Assembly: GCA_002363635.1 (NCBI GenBank)
Contig: DEWM01000010.1
Span: forward strand, 1-9,342
DNA from: Caryophanales bacterium UBA3210
Lineage (GTDB): Bacteria > Bacillota_I > Bacilli_A > RFN20 > CAG-449
Direction: 5' to 3'
DNA: 9,342 nt
Positions 1 to 6,729 of this stretch are shown here, one piece after another. Position 1 is the stretch's first letter. The number at the start of each line of letters is the position of its first letter. The notes under the pieces were generated by a model that saw only the letters and a program-made list of their open reading frames with translations, searched no databases and was not told the origin of the DNA. Position numbers and translations under genes: made by a program.

Positions 1-767
1 GCTTCGATAATCTTATTTGCTTTTTCTTCTAAAGCATCTAAGAATAGTGAAGATGATTTCATAACTCCACCGGATAAAACAATTTTGTCTACGTTATATG
101 TTAACTGAGTATTGGCAAGTTGAAGGGCAACAATGTTTTCCCATTCTTCTAAAACAGTTAATGCTAATGAATCTTTATTTGCTGCTAAAGAGAAGAAATC
201 CGCAGCTTTTTCAACGTTAAGGTGTAAATCCTTACATAATTTAACTAAACCGTTACCTGAAGCGCATTTTTCAAATTCTTCAACTCCACCTAAGTATGGT
301 ACTAAAATGTGACCAACTTCGAATGCTAAGTCTACCATGTTGTGGTTGTAGATTAAGCAACCTCCAATACCGGAAGAAATAGTGAAGAAGAATGAATCAG
401 GAACATCTTTTGTTGAACCAAATGAAGCTTCTGCTAAAGCAGTGCAGTTAGCGTCATTTTTAATTTCGACCTTAAAACCATATCTTCTTTCAAGTTCACC
501 TTTTAAATCGAAATCTCTGATATTAAGGTTTGGTAAGATTTTAACGTGATCTTTTTCAATTAAGCCGCATGCAGAAATACCGACTTTCTTTACATTATAA
601 TCTTTATAAGGTAAAGCTTCGATTAAACGACAAATCTGATTTAAAAGAACTGTTTTATCGTTTCTTTCTGATCTTTCACGGTTTACTTCTACAATTTCTA
701 AATTGCTAGAAACAATACCGACTCTTAGGTTAGTAGCACCTAAGTCAATAGCAATTACGTATTCCAT
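1..767 (-). CDS. ROK-family sugar kinase, probably glucokinase (3' end outside window)
   Basis: I translated this by hand: 255 complete codons are visible and the C-terminal part, probably some 40 residues, is missing. The family uses ATP to phosphorylate glucose or a related sugar in the cytoplasm. Visible motifs are the phosphate-binding loop DLGATNLR (residues 8-15), the catalytic NDAN (N104, D105), SSGIGG (131-136), the sugar-contacting EVGH (E150, H153), and the second-domain nucleotide-site motif LSGGVM (231-236). The usual ROK zinc motif CxCGxxGCxE after the GH is absent. The loop is several residues shorter, although an ExxASG-like segment (E166, A169-S170-G171) keeps the Glu. The ATG shares its A with the pyk stop codon (TAATG). 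An SD, AAAGAGG at 781-775, lies inside the end of pyk, 7 nt before the start. Its place as third gene after pfkA and pyk favours glucokinase, but fructokinase or another hexose kinase cannot be excluded. Confidence 0.85.
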   Translation of the reverse strand, partial: MEYVIAIDLGATNLRVGIVSSNLEIVEVNRERSERNDKTVLLNQICRLIEALPYKDYNVKKVGISACGLIEKDHVKILPNLNIRDFDLKGELERRYGFKVEIKNDANCTALAEASFGSTKDVPDSFFFTISSGIGGCLIYNHNMVDLAFEVGHILVPYLGGVEEFEKCASGNGLVKLCKDLHLNVEKAADFFSLAANKDSLALTVLEEWENIVALQLANTQLTYNVDKIVLSGGVMKSSSLFLDALEEKANKIIE

Positions 768-2215
768 TATTTTACCTCTTTGTTTTCATTGACTGTAATA
801 ATCTTCATAAAGTTAAGTTTATTTGAACCTGTTGGTGATCCACCAGTCAAAATAATTGGACTACCTGCAGGAATGCCAAGTTCTCTTGCTTTGAGTAAAG
901 CATATACTTCCATTTCTTCAATAAATTGAGGAATGTATGGAATATACATTGGATAGACACCCCATTCTAAGCATGATGTTTTACAAATGTTCATGTCGTT
1001 AGAAACCGAAATAATAGGGCAAATTGGTCTAGCCTTTGAGATACGCTTAATTGTTGCTTCTGATTCTGTTAAGCAAACAATTAATTTCGCGCCAATTAAT
1101 AAAGCTGTATTAGCAATTGAGTTAGCAATAGCATCGTTATTATTCTTTAATGATGTATCGAAAGCTTCTTTTGCTAATTTTTCATAAGGTAAGTAATTTT
1201 CAATTTTTGCAGCAATCTTTGCTTGCATTGCACAAGCTTCAACAGGGTATTCACCTGATGCTGATTCAGCAGAAAGCATAACTGTATCAGTACCTTCAAG
1301 AACAGCGTTAGCAACGTCACTAACTTCAGCTCTTGTTGGGTTAGGATTTGTTTTCATTGAGTCAAGCATTTGTGTTGCAGTAATACAAGGTTTACCAGCA
1401 ATACGGCATTTTTTAATAAGTTCACGTTGAATGACTGGAACGTCTTCTGCTGGAACTTCAACACCTAAGTCACCACGAGCGACCATGATGCCGTCTGTTT
1501 CTTCAATGATTGAATCAATATTCTTAACAGCTAGAGGGTTTTCAATCTTAGAAATAATTCTAATATCGTCTCTGCCGTTATCATGTAAAATTTTTCTAAT
1601 TGCTTTTACATCATCAGCACTTCTAACAAATGAAGCTGCGATGAAAGAGATATTTTGTTTTGTACCCCAAACTAAGTCGTTATAATCTTTTTCAGAAATA
1701 TAAGGCATAGTGATAATGGAGTCAGGACAGTTAACACCTCTCTTGTTTTTGATTTGTGCATGGTTAAGAGCTTTAGTAATAATTTCGTGATTTGCTTCAT
1801 CTTTATCTGTGACGAGTAAAGTGAGATTACCATCATCGAGTTTAATTCTTTCTCCAACCTTGATATCGTCATAGAGATGATCATAAGTAACAGAGAATTT
1901 TTCTGCTGTACCTAACATTTCTTTCATAGAAATTCTTACGATAGAGTTTGTCTTGATTTCGACTTTGCCGTTTACAAAGTCGTGAGTTCTAATTTCAGGA
2001 CCTTTTGTATCAAGCATTGTTGGCATAATGATGCCATTTTCTTCCCATAAACGATCCGCAATTTCGATTTTTTTGTGATGTTCTTCATATGAACCATGTG
2101 AGAAGTTCATTCTAATTACGTTCATACCTGCTTTATAGAGTTCTAAGCAAGTTTCGTAATTATCAGAAGAAGGGCCGATTGTACAAACAATTTTTGTTTT
2201 CTTTGTAATGTTCAT
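767..2215 (-). CDS. pyk: Pyruvate kinase
   Basis: The 482-residue enzyme converts phosphoenolpyruvate and ADP to pyruvate and ATP, the last step of glycolysis, in the cytoplasm. The N-terminus KTKIVCTIGPSS (residues 6-17) and MNFSHG (36-41) are typical. LDTKGPEIR (68-76) carries E74, the residue that goes with K+-dependent enzymes; K+-independent ones have Lys there. The catalytic and metal residues are in KIENP (K223, E225) and ARGDLGVE (D249), followed by TATQML (279-284) and the SAESASGEYP loop (315-324). The C-terminal regulatory domain follows from about 350. The length matches the standard four-domain form and lacks the extra PEP-utiliser-like domain found at the C-terminus of the Bacillus enzyme. 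The start is fixed by a strong SD 5 nt upstream. It lies 25 nt behind pfkA and overlaps the next kinase by one base, so it is the middle gene of a glycolytic operon. Confidence 0.98.
   Translation of the reverse strand: MNITKKTKIVCTIGPSSDNYETCLELYKAGMNVIRMNFSHGSYEEHHKKIEIADRLWEENGIIMPTMLDTKGPEIRTHDFVNGKVEIKTNSIVRISMKEMLGTAEKFSVTYDHLYDDIKVGERIKLDDGNLTLLVTDKDEANHEIITKALNHAQIKNKRGVNCPDSIITMPYISEKDYNDLVWGTKQNISFIAASFVRSADDVKAIRKILHDNGRDDIRIISKIENPLAVKNIDSIIEETDGIMVARGDLGVEVPAEDVPVIQRELIKKCRIAGKPCITATQMLDSMKTNPNPTRAEVSDVANAVLEGTDTVMLSAESASGEYPVEACAMQAKIAAKIENYLPYEKLAKEAFDTSLKNNNDAIANSIANTALLIGAKLIVCLTESEATIKRISKARPICPIISVSNDMNICKTSCLEWGVYPMYIPYIPQFIEEMEVYALLKARELGIPAGSPIILTGGSPTGSNKLNFMKIITVNENKEVK
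775..781 (-). promoter_or_regulatory. Ribosome binding site of the ROK kinase, inside the pyk 3' end
   Basis: The minus strand reads AAAGAGG here, 7 nt before the ATG at 767. The SD lies entirely within the last pyk codons, and the start codon overlaps the pyk stop by one base. This is the arrangement expected for termination-reinitiation coupling. Confidence 0.7.
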
Positions 2216-2220
2216 GAATT

Positions 2221-2226
2221 TCTCCT
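2221..2226 (-). promoter_or_regulatory. Ribosome binding site of pyk
   Basis: The minus strand reads AGGAGA, 5 nt before the ATG at 2215, in the 25-nt pfkA-pyk gap. I see no separate promoter or terminator in this gap, so pyk is probably read from the pfkA promoter. Confidence 0.75.
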
Positions 2227-2240
2227 ATAAAAATTTATGC

Positions 2241-3206
2241 TTATCTAGTGCGCTGTAAGACGTGTTTGTAAACTTTGTTTGGTTTATTTTCCATTTGAAG
2301 AGCTTCTTCGATAGGAGTTGAAACGATTTGGTTATTTAAAATACCAATGCAAATACCTGTTTTATCATTTAATAATTCTTCGATAGCTTTTGCACCCATT
2401 GTTGTACCAAGGAATCTATCCATAGCTGTTGGAGTACCGCCACGTTGAATTCTACCTAAAATTTCAGCTTTTGCTTCAATGCCACATTCTTTTGTAATCT
2501 TGTCTGCAAGTTCATTTACATCACAAACGTGTTCAGTAACTAAGACGATTAAATGTCTCTTGTGTTCAACTTGAGTTTGTAATCTTACTTGTTCAAATAA
2601 ATCTAATTCTGGCATTGGGTTTTCACGTGTGATAACAATATCAGCACCTGTTGCAACTGCAGCATAAACTGCAAGGTCACCACAGTATCTACCCATTGTT
2701 TCAATAACCGAACATCTCTTGTGTGAAGATGATGTATCTCTTAATTTGTCGACACAGTCAACAATTGTTTGAAGAGCAGTGAAGAAACCAATTGTAAAAT
2801 CTGATGAAGCAATATCGTTATCAATAGTGCCTGGAATACCTACACATTTGATGCCATTTCTTGATAATGCTAAAGCACCTCTATAAGTACCATCACCACC
2901 GATAGCAACTAAAGCATCAATTTGGAATTCTTCTCTTAAGATTCTTGCAGCTTCCTTCTGGACTTCTGGATTTGCCATGCCAGGGTAACGAGCAGTACCA
3001 ATCTTTGTACCACCTCTATTAACAATATCTGAGACGAAAGTTCTATTTACTTTCTCAATGTTTCTATCAAAGATACCTTTATATCCTTCGTAAATAACAT
3101 ACATTTCTAAGCCTGAATCAAGACCTGCTCTAACTACAGCTCTGATTGCAGCGTTCATACCAGGTGCATCGCCACCTGAAGTTAAAATACCAACTTTTTT
3201 AATCAT
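2241..3206 (-). CDS. pfkA: ATP-dependent 6-phosphofructokinase
   Basis: The protein has 321 residues, the normal length for bacterial PfkA, and phosphorylates fructose 6-phosphate to fructose 1,6-bisphosphate, the committed step of glycolysis. Visible motifs are TSGGDAPGMN (9-18), GGTKIGTAR (65-73, with the conserved Arg73), GGDGT (103-107) and PGTIDND (125-131, catalytic base D129). They continue with SSHKR (R164), MGR (171-173) and QRGGTP (254-259). Gly at 106 and 126 marks the ATP-using type; PPi-dependent enzymes carry Asp and Lys there. R22, R26 and R55 align with effector-site arginines of the E. coli enzyme. Two F6P-site positions differ from E. coli: K246 for R243 and R252 for H249. 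I chose the ATG at 3206 over an in-frame TTG at 3218, because that TTG lies inside the GGAGG SD. First gene of the operon with pyk and the ROK kinase. Confidence 0.97.
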   Translation of the reverse strand: MIKKVGILTSGGDAPGMNAAIRAVVRAGLDSGLEMYVIYEGYKGIFDRNIEKVNRTFVSDIVNRGGTKIGTARYPGMANPEVQKEAARILREEFQIDALVAIGGDGTYRGALALSRNGIKCVGIPGTIDNDIASSDFTIGFFTALQTIVDCVDKLRDTSSSHKRCSVIETMGRYCGDLAVYAAVATGADIVITRENPMPELDLFEQVRLQTQVEHKRHLIVLVTEHVCDVNELADKITKECGIEAKAEILGRIQRGGTPTAMDRFLGTTMGAKAIEELLNDKTGICIGILNNQIVSTPIEEALQMENKPNKVYKHVLQRTR

Positions 3207-3210
3207 AAAA

Positions 3211-3216
3211 TCCTCC
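3211..3216 (-). promoter_or_regulatory. Ribosome binding site of pfkA (decides the start)
   Basis: The minus strand reads GGAGGA, 4 nt before the ATG at 3206. The upstream in-frame TTG at 3218 overlaps this SD and has none of its own, so 3206 is the start. Confidence 0.8.
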
Positions 3217-3254
3217 AAATCATTGATATAAGGAAATTTTGTCCTACGCTATTT

Positions 3255-3283
3255 ATTATAAAATAAATACATTGCCGTTTTAA
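3255..3283 (-). promoter_or_regulatory. Predicted promoter of the pfkA-pyk-kinase operon
   Basis: On the minus strand a perfect -10 TATAAT lies at 3260-3255. With 17 nt of spacing the -35 is TTAAAA (3283-3278), 4 of 6 against TTGACA; TTTAAA with 18 nt scores the same. Transcription would start near 3248, giving a leader of about 40 nt to the pfkA ATG. I see no strong leader hairpin and no convincing CcpA (cre) site. Confidence 0.6.
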
Positions 3284-3323
3284 AGAAAAATTGAATAAGT
3301 CTATCAAAATATTCTGTGATATA

Positions 3324-3369
3324 TTTTGCTTACGATATAGAAATCAATTTTTGTTTTGCTTATAATAGA
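3324..3369 (+). repeat. Imperfect direct repeat, 30-bp offset, in the dnaB promoter region
   Basis: TTTTGCTTA occurs at 3324-3332 and again at 3354-3362. Similarity continues as (CG)ATATAGAAA and (TA)ATAGAAA, a roughly 20-bp copy with a 2-nt gap. The right copy contains the TATAAT box. The left copy has TACGAT in the same place (4 of 6 matches). The pair could be a duplicated promoter element or two regulator sites about three helical turns apart. Confidence 0.5.
3338..3366 (+). promoter_or_regulatory. Predicted promoter of dnaB-dnaI
   Basis: A perfect -10 TATAAT (3361-3366) is preceded at 17 nt by TAGAAA (3338-3343), 4 of 6 against TTGACA. Transcription would start near 3373, only a few bases before the GAGG SD at 3376-3379, so the leader would be very short (about 15 nt). 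It is divergent from the pfkA promoter. Confidence 0.6.
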
Positions 3370-3387
3370 AAGCACGAGGCTTTTAAG

Positions 3388-4611
3388 ATGTTATATTTGA
3401 ATAAAGAAGATTATTTTGAAGTTTATTTAGGCTCTATGGTTTCAAATATCGGTAGAGATACTTTAATTGCGCTATATCAACCAATCATTGGTCATGATGC
3501 AGTGAGCCTTTACCTTACTTTATTTAATGAATTTAAAAAGCAAAGAATCGGTAATATTTCTACAATTGAAGATTTATTACTCATTATGGATATCTCAATT
3601 TCTTCTTTACAAGAAGCTAAAGCTAATCTAGAAGGTATTGGTTTATTACAGTCATACTATATGTCCAAAAACCATCAAAATTTCTATAAATATGTGCTTT
3701 TAGCACCTAAAACACCTTCTGAATTCTTTGGTGATTTACTCTTTAGAGGATTACTTGTTAGAGCAATTGGTGAAAAGAAAACTAATCAATTAAATAATCT
3801 TTATAAATCTAAAGCTATGGATTTAGAAGGATATGAAGAAGTAACTGCTTCATTTAAAGATGTTTTCCATCCTAACTTTGATTCTGCAGACTTTAGAACT
3901 CGTATTGATAATGATGAGACATTTACTTATAAAGTAAAAGATATTTCAAAAGGTTTTGATCGTGGTGCTTTTGTAAGTGGCATGGAAACAAAATATGGCT
4001 TTGTAAAATCATTTTTCAAGAAGAAAGTTGTTGATGAAATTGCTCGTATTGCACTTTTATATGGTATTGATGAAGATGCAATGACAGATTATGTTTCTCA
4101 AGCTTATGATGAAGGAAGTAAACAAATTGACTTTGAAAAAGTAAAGAAGTTAGCATATAACGATATGTACTTTATTCCTACAGGAAACGTAAAAGTTGGT
4201 AAAGAAGTTTATGATGGTTCATCATTAATTGCTAAAAAATTAGAAATGTTAAGCTCATATTCTACTATTGATTATTTAGCTCTTAAACAACAAAATACTG
4301 CACCTTCTCCTTCTGATTTAGCAATTATTAATACAATTTCTAATGAATATCATTTACCAGCTTCTGTAATTAATGTCATTGTTGATTACACATTAGAAAA
4401 ATGTGATAATGTCTTAGTTAGAAATTTTGCATTAAAAGTTGCAGCGTCTTTAAAGAGAAAAAATATTTCTACTGCAGAAGATGCAATGAACGATTTATCT
4501 AAATCTAGATCTTCATATACTATTTCTTCAACTCCTACTGTTGTTAGAGAAGATAAAGAAGAATTAAGTGCAGAAGAACTTGATAATTTACTTGATGATT
4601 TAGGTGATTAA
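3388..4611 (+). CDS. dnaB: Replication initiation and membrane attachment protein DnaB (Firmicutes type)
   Basis: With the start used here the protein has 407 residues. In low-GC Gram-positives this protein works with DnaD and DnaI to place the replicative helicase at oriC and at restart sites, and helps attach the origin to the membrane. It is not the helicase that E. coli calls DnaB. The N-terminal winged-helix domain is recognisable from LIALYQPIIGHDAVSLYLTL (26-45). A C-terminal DnaB/DnaD domain spans about 311-370, with YHLPASVINVIVDYTLEKCD (321-340) and KRKNISTAEDAM (356-367). The tail after 388 is acidic (EELSAEELDNLLDD). A longer frame opens at GTG 3316, but it has no SD and would run through the promoter. 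ATG 3388 has GAGG 8 nt upstream and gives the family's usual N-terminus. dnaI follows after 3 nt. Shorter than the Bacillus subtilis protein (about 470 residues). Confidence 0.92.
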   Translation: MLYLNKEDYFEVYLGSMVSNIGRDTLIALYQPIIGHDAVSLYLTLFNEFKKQRIGNISTIEDLLLIMDISISSLQEAKANLEGIGLLQSYYMSKNHQNFYKYVLLAPKTPSEFFGDLLFRGLLVRAIGEKKTNQLNNLYKSKAMDLEGYEEVTASFKDVFHPNFDSADFRTRIDNDETFTYKVKDISKGFDRGAFVSGMETKYGFVKSFFKKKVVDEIARIALLYGIDEDAMTDYVSQAYDEGSKQIDFEKVKKLAYNDMYFIPTGNVKVGKEVYDGSSLIAKKLEMLSSYSTIDYLALKQQNTAPSPSDLAIINTISNEYHLPASVINVIVDYTLEKCDNVLVRNFALKVAASLKRKNISTAEDAMNDLSKSRSSYTISSTPTVVREDKEELSAEELDNLLDDLGD

Positions 4612-4614
4612 TAT

Positions 4615-5517
4615 ATGGATATTAATTTCGAATTACCAACTAATATTGATGTAGAGAAAATCAAGGCTGATCAACTTGATCTAGTTTTGTCATACCCAAA
4701 AACTAAAGCGCTTATTGAAGAACTAAATATACCTTTAGAAACAGTTAAGAAATATCTTAATTATTTTGTTAAAGTTGTTAAAGATGATTTATCTTTACAC
4801 GAAGATGATTCTTTATTAAATAAAGAATTAAATGGCTTTATTTCAGGGATTTCTTATGATAAGAAATCAAATACAATTACTCAAACTTATGCATATATTC
4901 CTAAGCGTGCAGAACTTGAAAAAATTAAAAATAAATATTTGATTCGTGAAATTGAAGAAGATGTCTTTAATTACACATTAAAAGATTGCCTAAAACATTT
5001 TAGAGATGAAAGAGCTTCTTTAATTAGTAAACTTGCTTTAATTGCTAAAAAAGGTGAAGCTAATAAAGGTATTTATATTGATGGAGATCCTGAAACAGGC
5101 AAGTCTTTCATTTTAGCGGTTTTTAGCAAATTTTTAGGTAAATTAGATAGTACTTCTGATTTGGTATTCATCGATTGTAATAGAGAATTTGAATACGCGA
5201 AAAACTTATATGAAAAAAATAGACAGCAATTTGATGATTATTTAGTAGTCTTACAGAAGACTCAATATCTATTTATTGATGACTTTGGTAAGGAATATAA
5301 ACAAGCATTTAATTTTACTAATATTCTTATTCCTGTTCTTGAATATCGTAAAGAACATAATTTATTAACATTCTTTACTTCTTCATTTAGACCTACAGAA
5401 ATTCCTTCTATTTATAGATATGGAAAAGAAATGTCTGACGCTAGTAAAAAACTATCTCATCTAATCTTAGATTTAACTGAAGAATGCCAATTAAAAGGCA
5501 TGAAATATTATTTCTAA
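4615..5517 (+). CDS. dnaI: Helicase loader DnaI (AAA+ ATPase)
   Basis: A 300-residue protein that, in the DnaI/DnaC family, delivers the replicative helicase to DNA. An N-terminal helicase-binding region spans about 1-120. The AAA+ domain follows, with Walker A GDPETGKS (157-164), Walker B LFIDDFG (219-225) and sensor-1 strand TFFTSSF (252-258). Three family features are missing. There is no Cys in residues 1-124, so the N-terminal zinc ligands of B. subtilis DnaI are absent. The sensor-1 Asn of the usual TSN is Ser257. The region that normally holds the box VII arginine (the R of an MER/IDR-type motif) reads KKLSHLILDL (278-287), with no Arg. The SD is AGGTGAT (4602-4608), inside the last dnaB codons, and the ATG lies 3 nt past the dnaB stop. 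The dnaB-dnaI order is the standard Firmicutes arrangement. A terminator closes the pair. Confidence 0.92.
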   Translation: MDINFELPTNIDVEKIKADQLDLVLSYPKTKALIEELNIPLETVKKYLNYFVKVVKDDLSLHEDDSLLNKELNGFISGISYDKKSNTITQTYAYIPKRAELEKIKNKYLIREIEEDVFNYTLKDCLKHFRDERASLISKLALIAKKGEANKGIYIDGDPETGKSFILAVFSKFLGKLDSTSDLVFIDCNREFEYAKNLYEKNRQQFDDYLVVLQKTQYLFIDDFGKEYKQAFNFTNILIPVLEYRKEHNLLTFFTSSFRPTEIPSIYRYGKEMSDASKKLSHLILDLTEECQLKGMKYYF

Positions 5518-5539
5518 AAAATAATTTGGTAAATTTCTT

Positions 5540-5577
5540 AAATCTCCCTAATAGATTAATAGAAGGGAGATTTTTTT
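5540..5577 (+). terminator. Intrinsic terminator after dnaI, overlapping the next gene's ribosome binding site
   Basis: AAATCTCCCT (5540-5549) pairs with AGGGAGATTT (5564-5573) in a 10-bp stem with a 14-nt loop. The 3' arm runs into the T-run 5571-5577. The next ATG begins at 5578, directly after the last T. That gene's SD, AAGGGAG (5563-5569), lies almost wholly in the 3' arm, so a read-through RNA folded this way would hide its own ribosome binding site. Confidence 0.85.
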
Positions 5578-6729
5578 ATGAAAAATTTTATTTTACAAAC
5601 TAATAATTCTGATTGTGGTTTAGCGTGTATTAAGATGCTACTTGCCTACTATCATAAAGACCAAAGTTATCTATATATAGATAATAAGAAGAAGGGAACC
5701 TATTCTTTACTTGATTTAAAATTGATAGGTGAAGAAAATGGTCTATTTACTAAAGGAGTAGAAATTGATATAGAACATCTTAAGATGATGAAGAATATCA
5801 TTGTTCAAACTAAAGAAGATTCTAAATCTCATTTTATGGTACTTAAGAAAATTAAGAATAATAAAGTTTATTTATTTGATCCTAGTAACGGAAAAGTAAA
5901 GATATCGTTAGAAGATTTTAAAGAGATTTTTACTGGATACGCATTAATTATCGATAAAGTAGAAGAACGAAAACTTAATAAAAAGACTAATATATTGAGC
6001 TTTTGGTATTTCTTATCTTATGTGATTTCTATTTTAATTGATGTAGGGTTTATTTATTTAATTTCTTATACTTTTAAAATTGAGGATGATTATCTTATTT
6101 CAACTTTATCAGTAATTGGAATAGTGATTAATTTTATCTTTAAAATGATTATTTCTGTGCTTGCTTCTAGAGCTTTTGAAAAGAAATATTTATTAAAGAA
6201 TATTGATAAAATGAATGAAGAAGAAATTAAAGAACTTCTAAATTTCAAAAAAAATTATTTGCATTATTATTTTTCAATGATTAATTACATTTCAATTTTC
6301 ATTTTTGGTTCTATTATCTTGATTATTAATGGCTTATATACATTGTTTTTCATAGGATTTACAGTAGCTTGTTTAGCGTTACGTTATACCTTAATTGAAA
6401 AAGTGTTGTCTAAACAAATGAAAAATGCTGAAAGAGAAGAAAGAGTTATGTTTAATTCTGCGAGAAAAGAAAAGATGTATCATAAATGCCAAATAAATGC
6501 AGAAAATTATACATTTTATTATATGCTAGTTCCGTGTCTATATATTGTTGTTATTGCCTTATCATTATCGCTAACTAATAAATTATTTTCATATTATTCC
6601 ATGAATTATTATTTTTTCTATATTGGATTCTTTATCACCTTATATGAGTGTGGTAATGAAATAATGAAAAATATTTTTAAAAATCATGAAAAATTGAAAG
6701 CTGGTAAAATTAAAGTCCTTAATTTTTAA
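5578..6729 (+). CDS. C39 cysteine peptidase fused to an ABC-exporter-like membrane domain, no ATPase domain
   Basis: A 383-residue membrane protein. Residues 1-125 form a C39 peptidase domain, the cytoplasmic domain that cuts leader peptides after a double glycine in bacteriocin and pheromone exporters. Q7, C13 (in DCG 12-14), H85 (SHFMVL) and D101 (FDPSNG) match the oxyanion Gln and the Cys-His-Asp triad, so it looks active. About six hydrophobic segments follow: roughly 141-165, 173-197, 232-252, 253-270, 314-334 and 342-358. Two charged loops (about 198-231 and 271-313) fall between segments 2-3 and 4-5, as in ABC exporters. Ordinary members of this kind are about 700 residues and end in a nucleotide-binding domain. 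Here the protein stops after segment 6 with no Walker A, and the following 99 bases hold promoters rather than ATPase remnants. The SD lies inside the preceding terminator stem. No double-glycine precursor peptide gene was seen nearby. The substrate is unknown. Confidence 0.8.
   Translation: MKNFILQTNNSDCGLACIKMLLAYYHKDQSYLYIDNKKKGTYSLLDLKLIGEENGLFTKGVEIDIEHLKMMKNIIVQTKEDSKSHFMVLKKIKNNKVYLFDPSNGKVKISLEDFKEIFTGYALIIDKVEERKLNKKTNILSFWYFLSYVISILIDVGFIYLISYTFKIEDDYLISTLSVIGIVINFIFKMIISVLASRAFEKKYLLKNIDKMNEEEIKELLNFKKNYLHYYFSMINYISIFIFGSIILIINGLYTLFFIGFTVACLALRYTLIEKVLSKQMKNAEREERVMFNSARKEKMYHKCQINAENYTFYYMLVPCLYIVVIALSLSLTNKLFSYYSMNYYFFYIGFFITLYECGNEIMKNIFKNHEKLKAGKIKVLNF

Noticed and set aside
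987..1884. Short open frames inside pyk (987-1187 and 1431-1685 on +, 1672-1884 on -)
   Set aside because: They are overlapping frames within a strongly conserved gene, with no recognisable protein features of their own.
3207..3218. TTG start giving pfkA four extra residues
   Set aside because: The TTG lies within the GGAGG SD of the ATG at 3206, and MIKKVGILTSGG is the normal PfkA start.
3266..3284. CcpA (cre) site near the pfkA promoter, around TTTAAAACGGCAAT
   Set aside because: It has a CG core but does not fit the flanking cre positions on either strand.
3316..3387. GTG start giving a 431-residue DnaB
   Set aside because: It has no SD, the added residues would be encoded by the promoter and direct repeat, and ATG 3388 has GAGG at good spacing and gives the family's N-terminus.
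5526..5554. Promoter for the C39 gene (TTGGTA ... TAATAG)
   Set aside because: The -35 matches 4 of 6 and the -10 only 3 of 6, which is too weak to call, although a start inside the terminator loop would be attractive.
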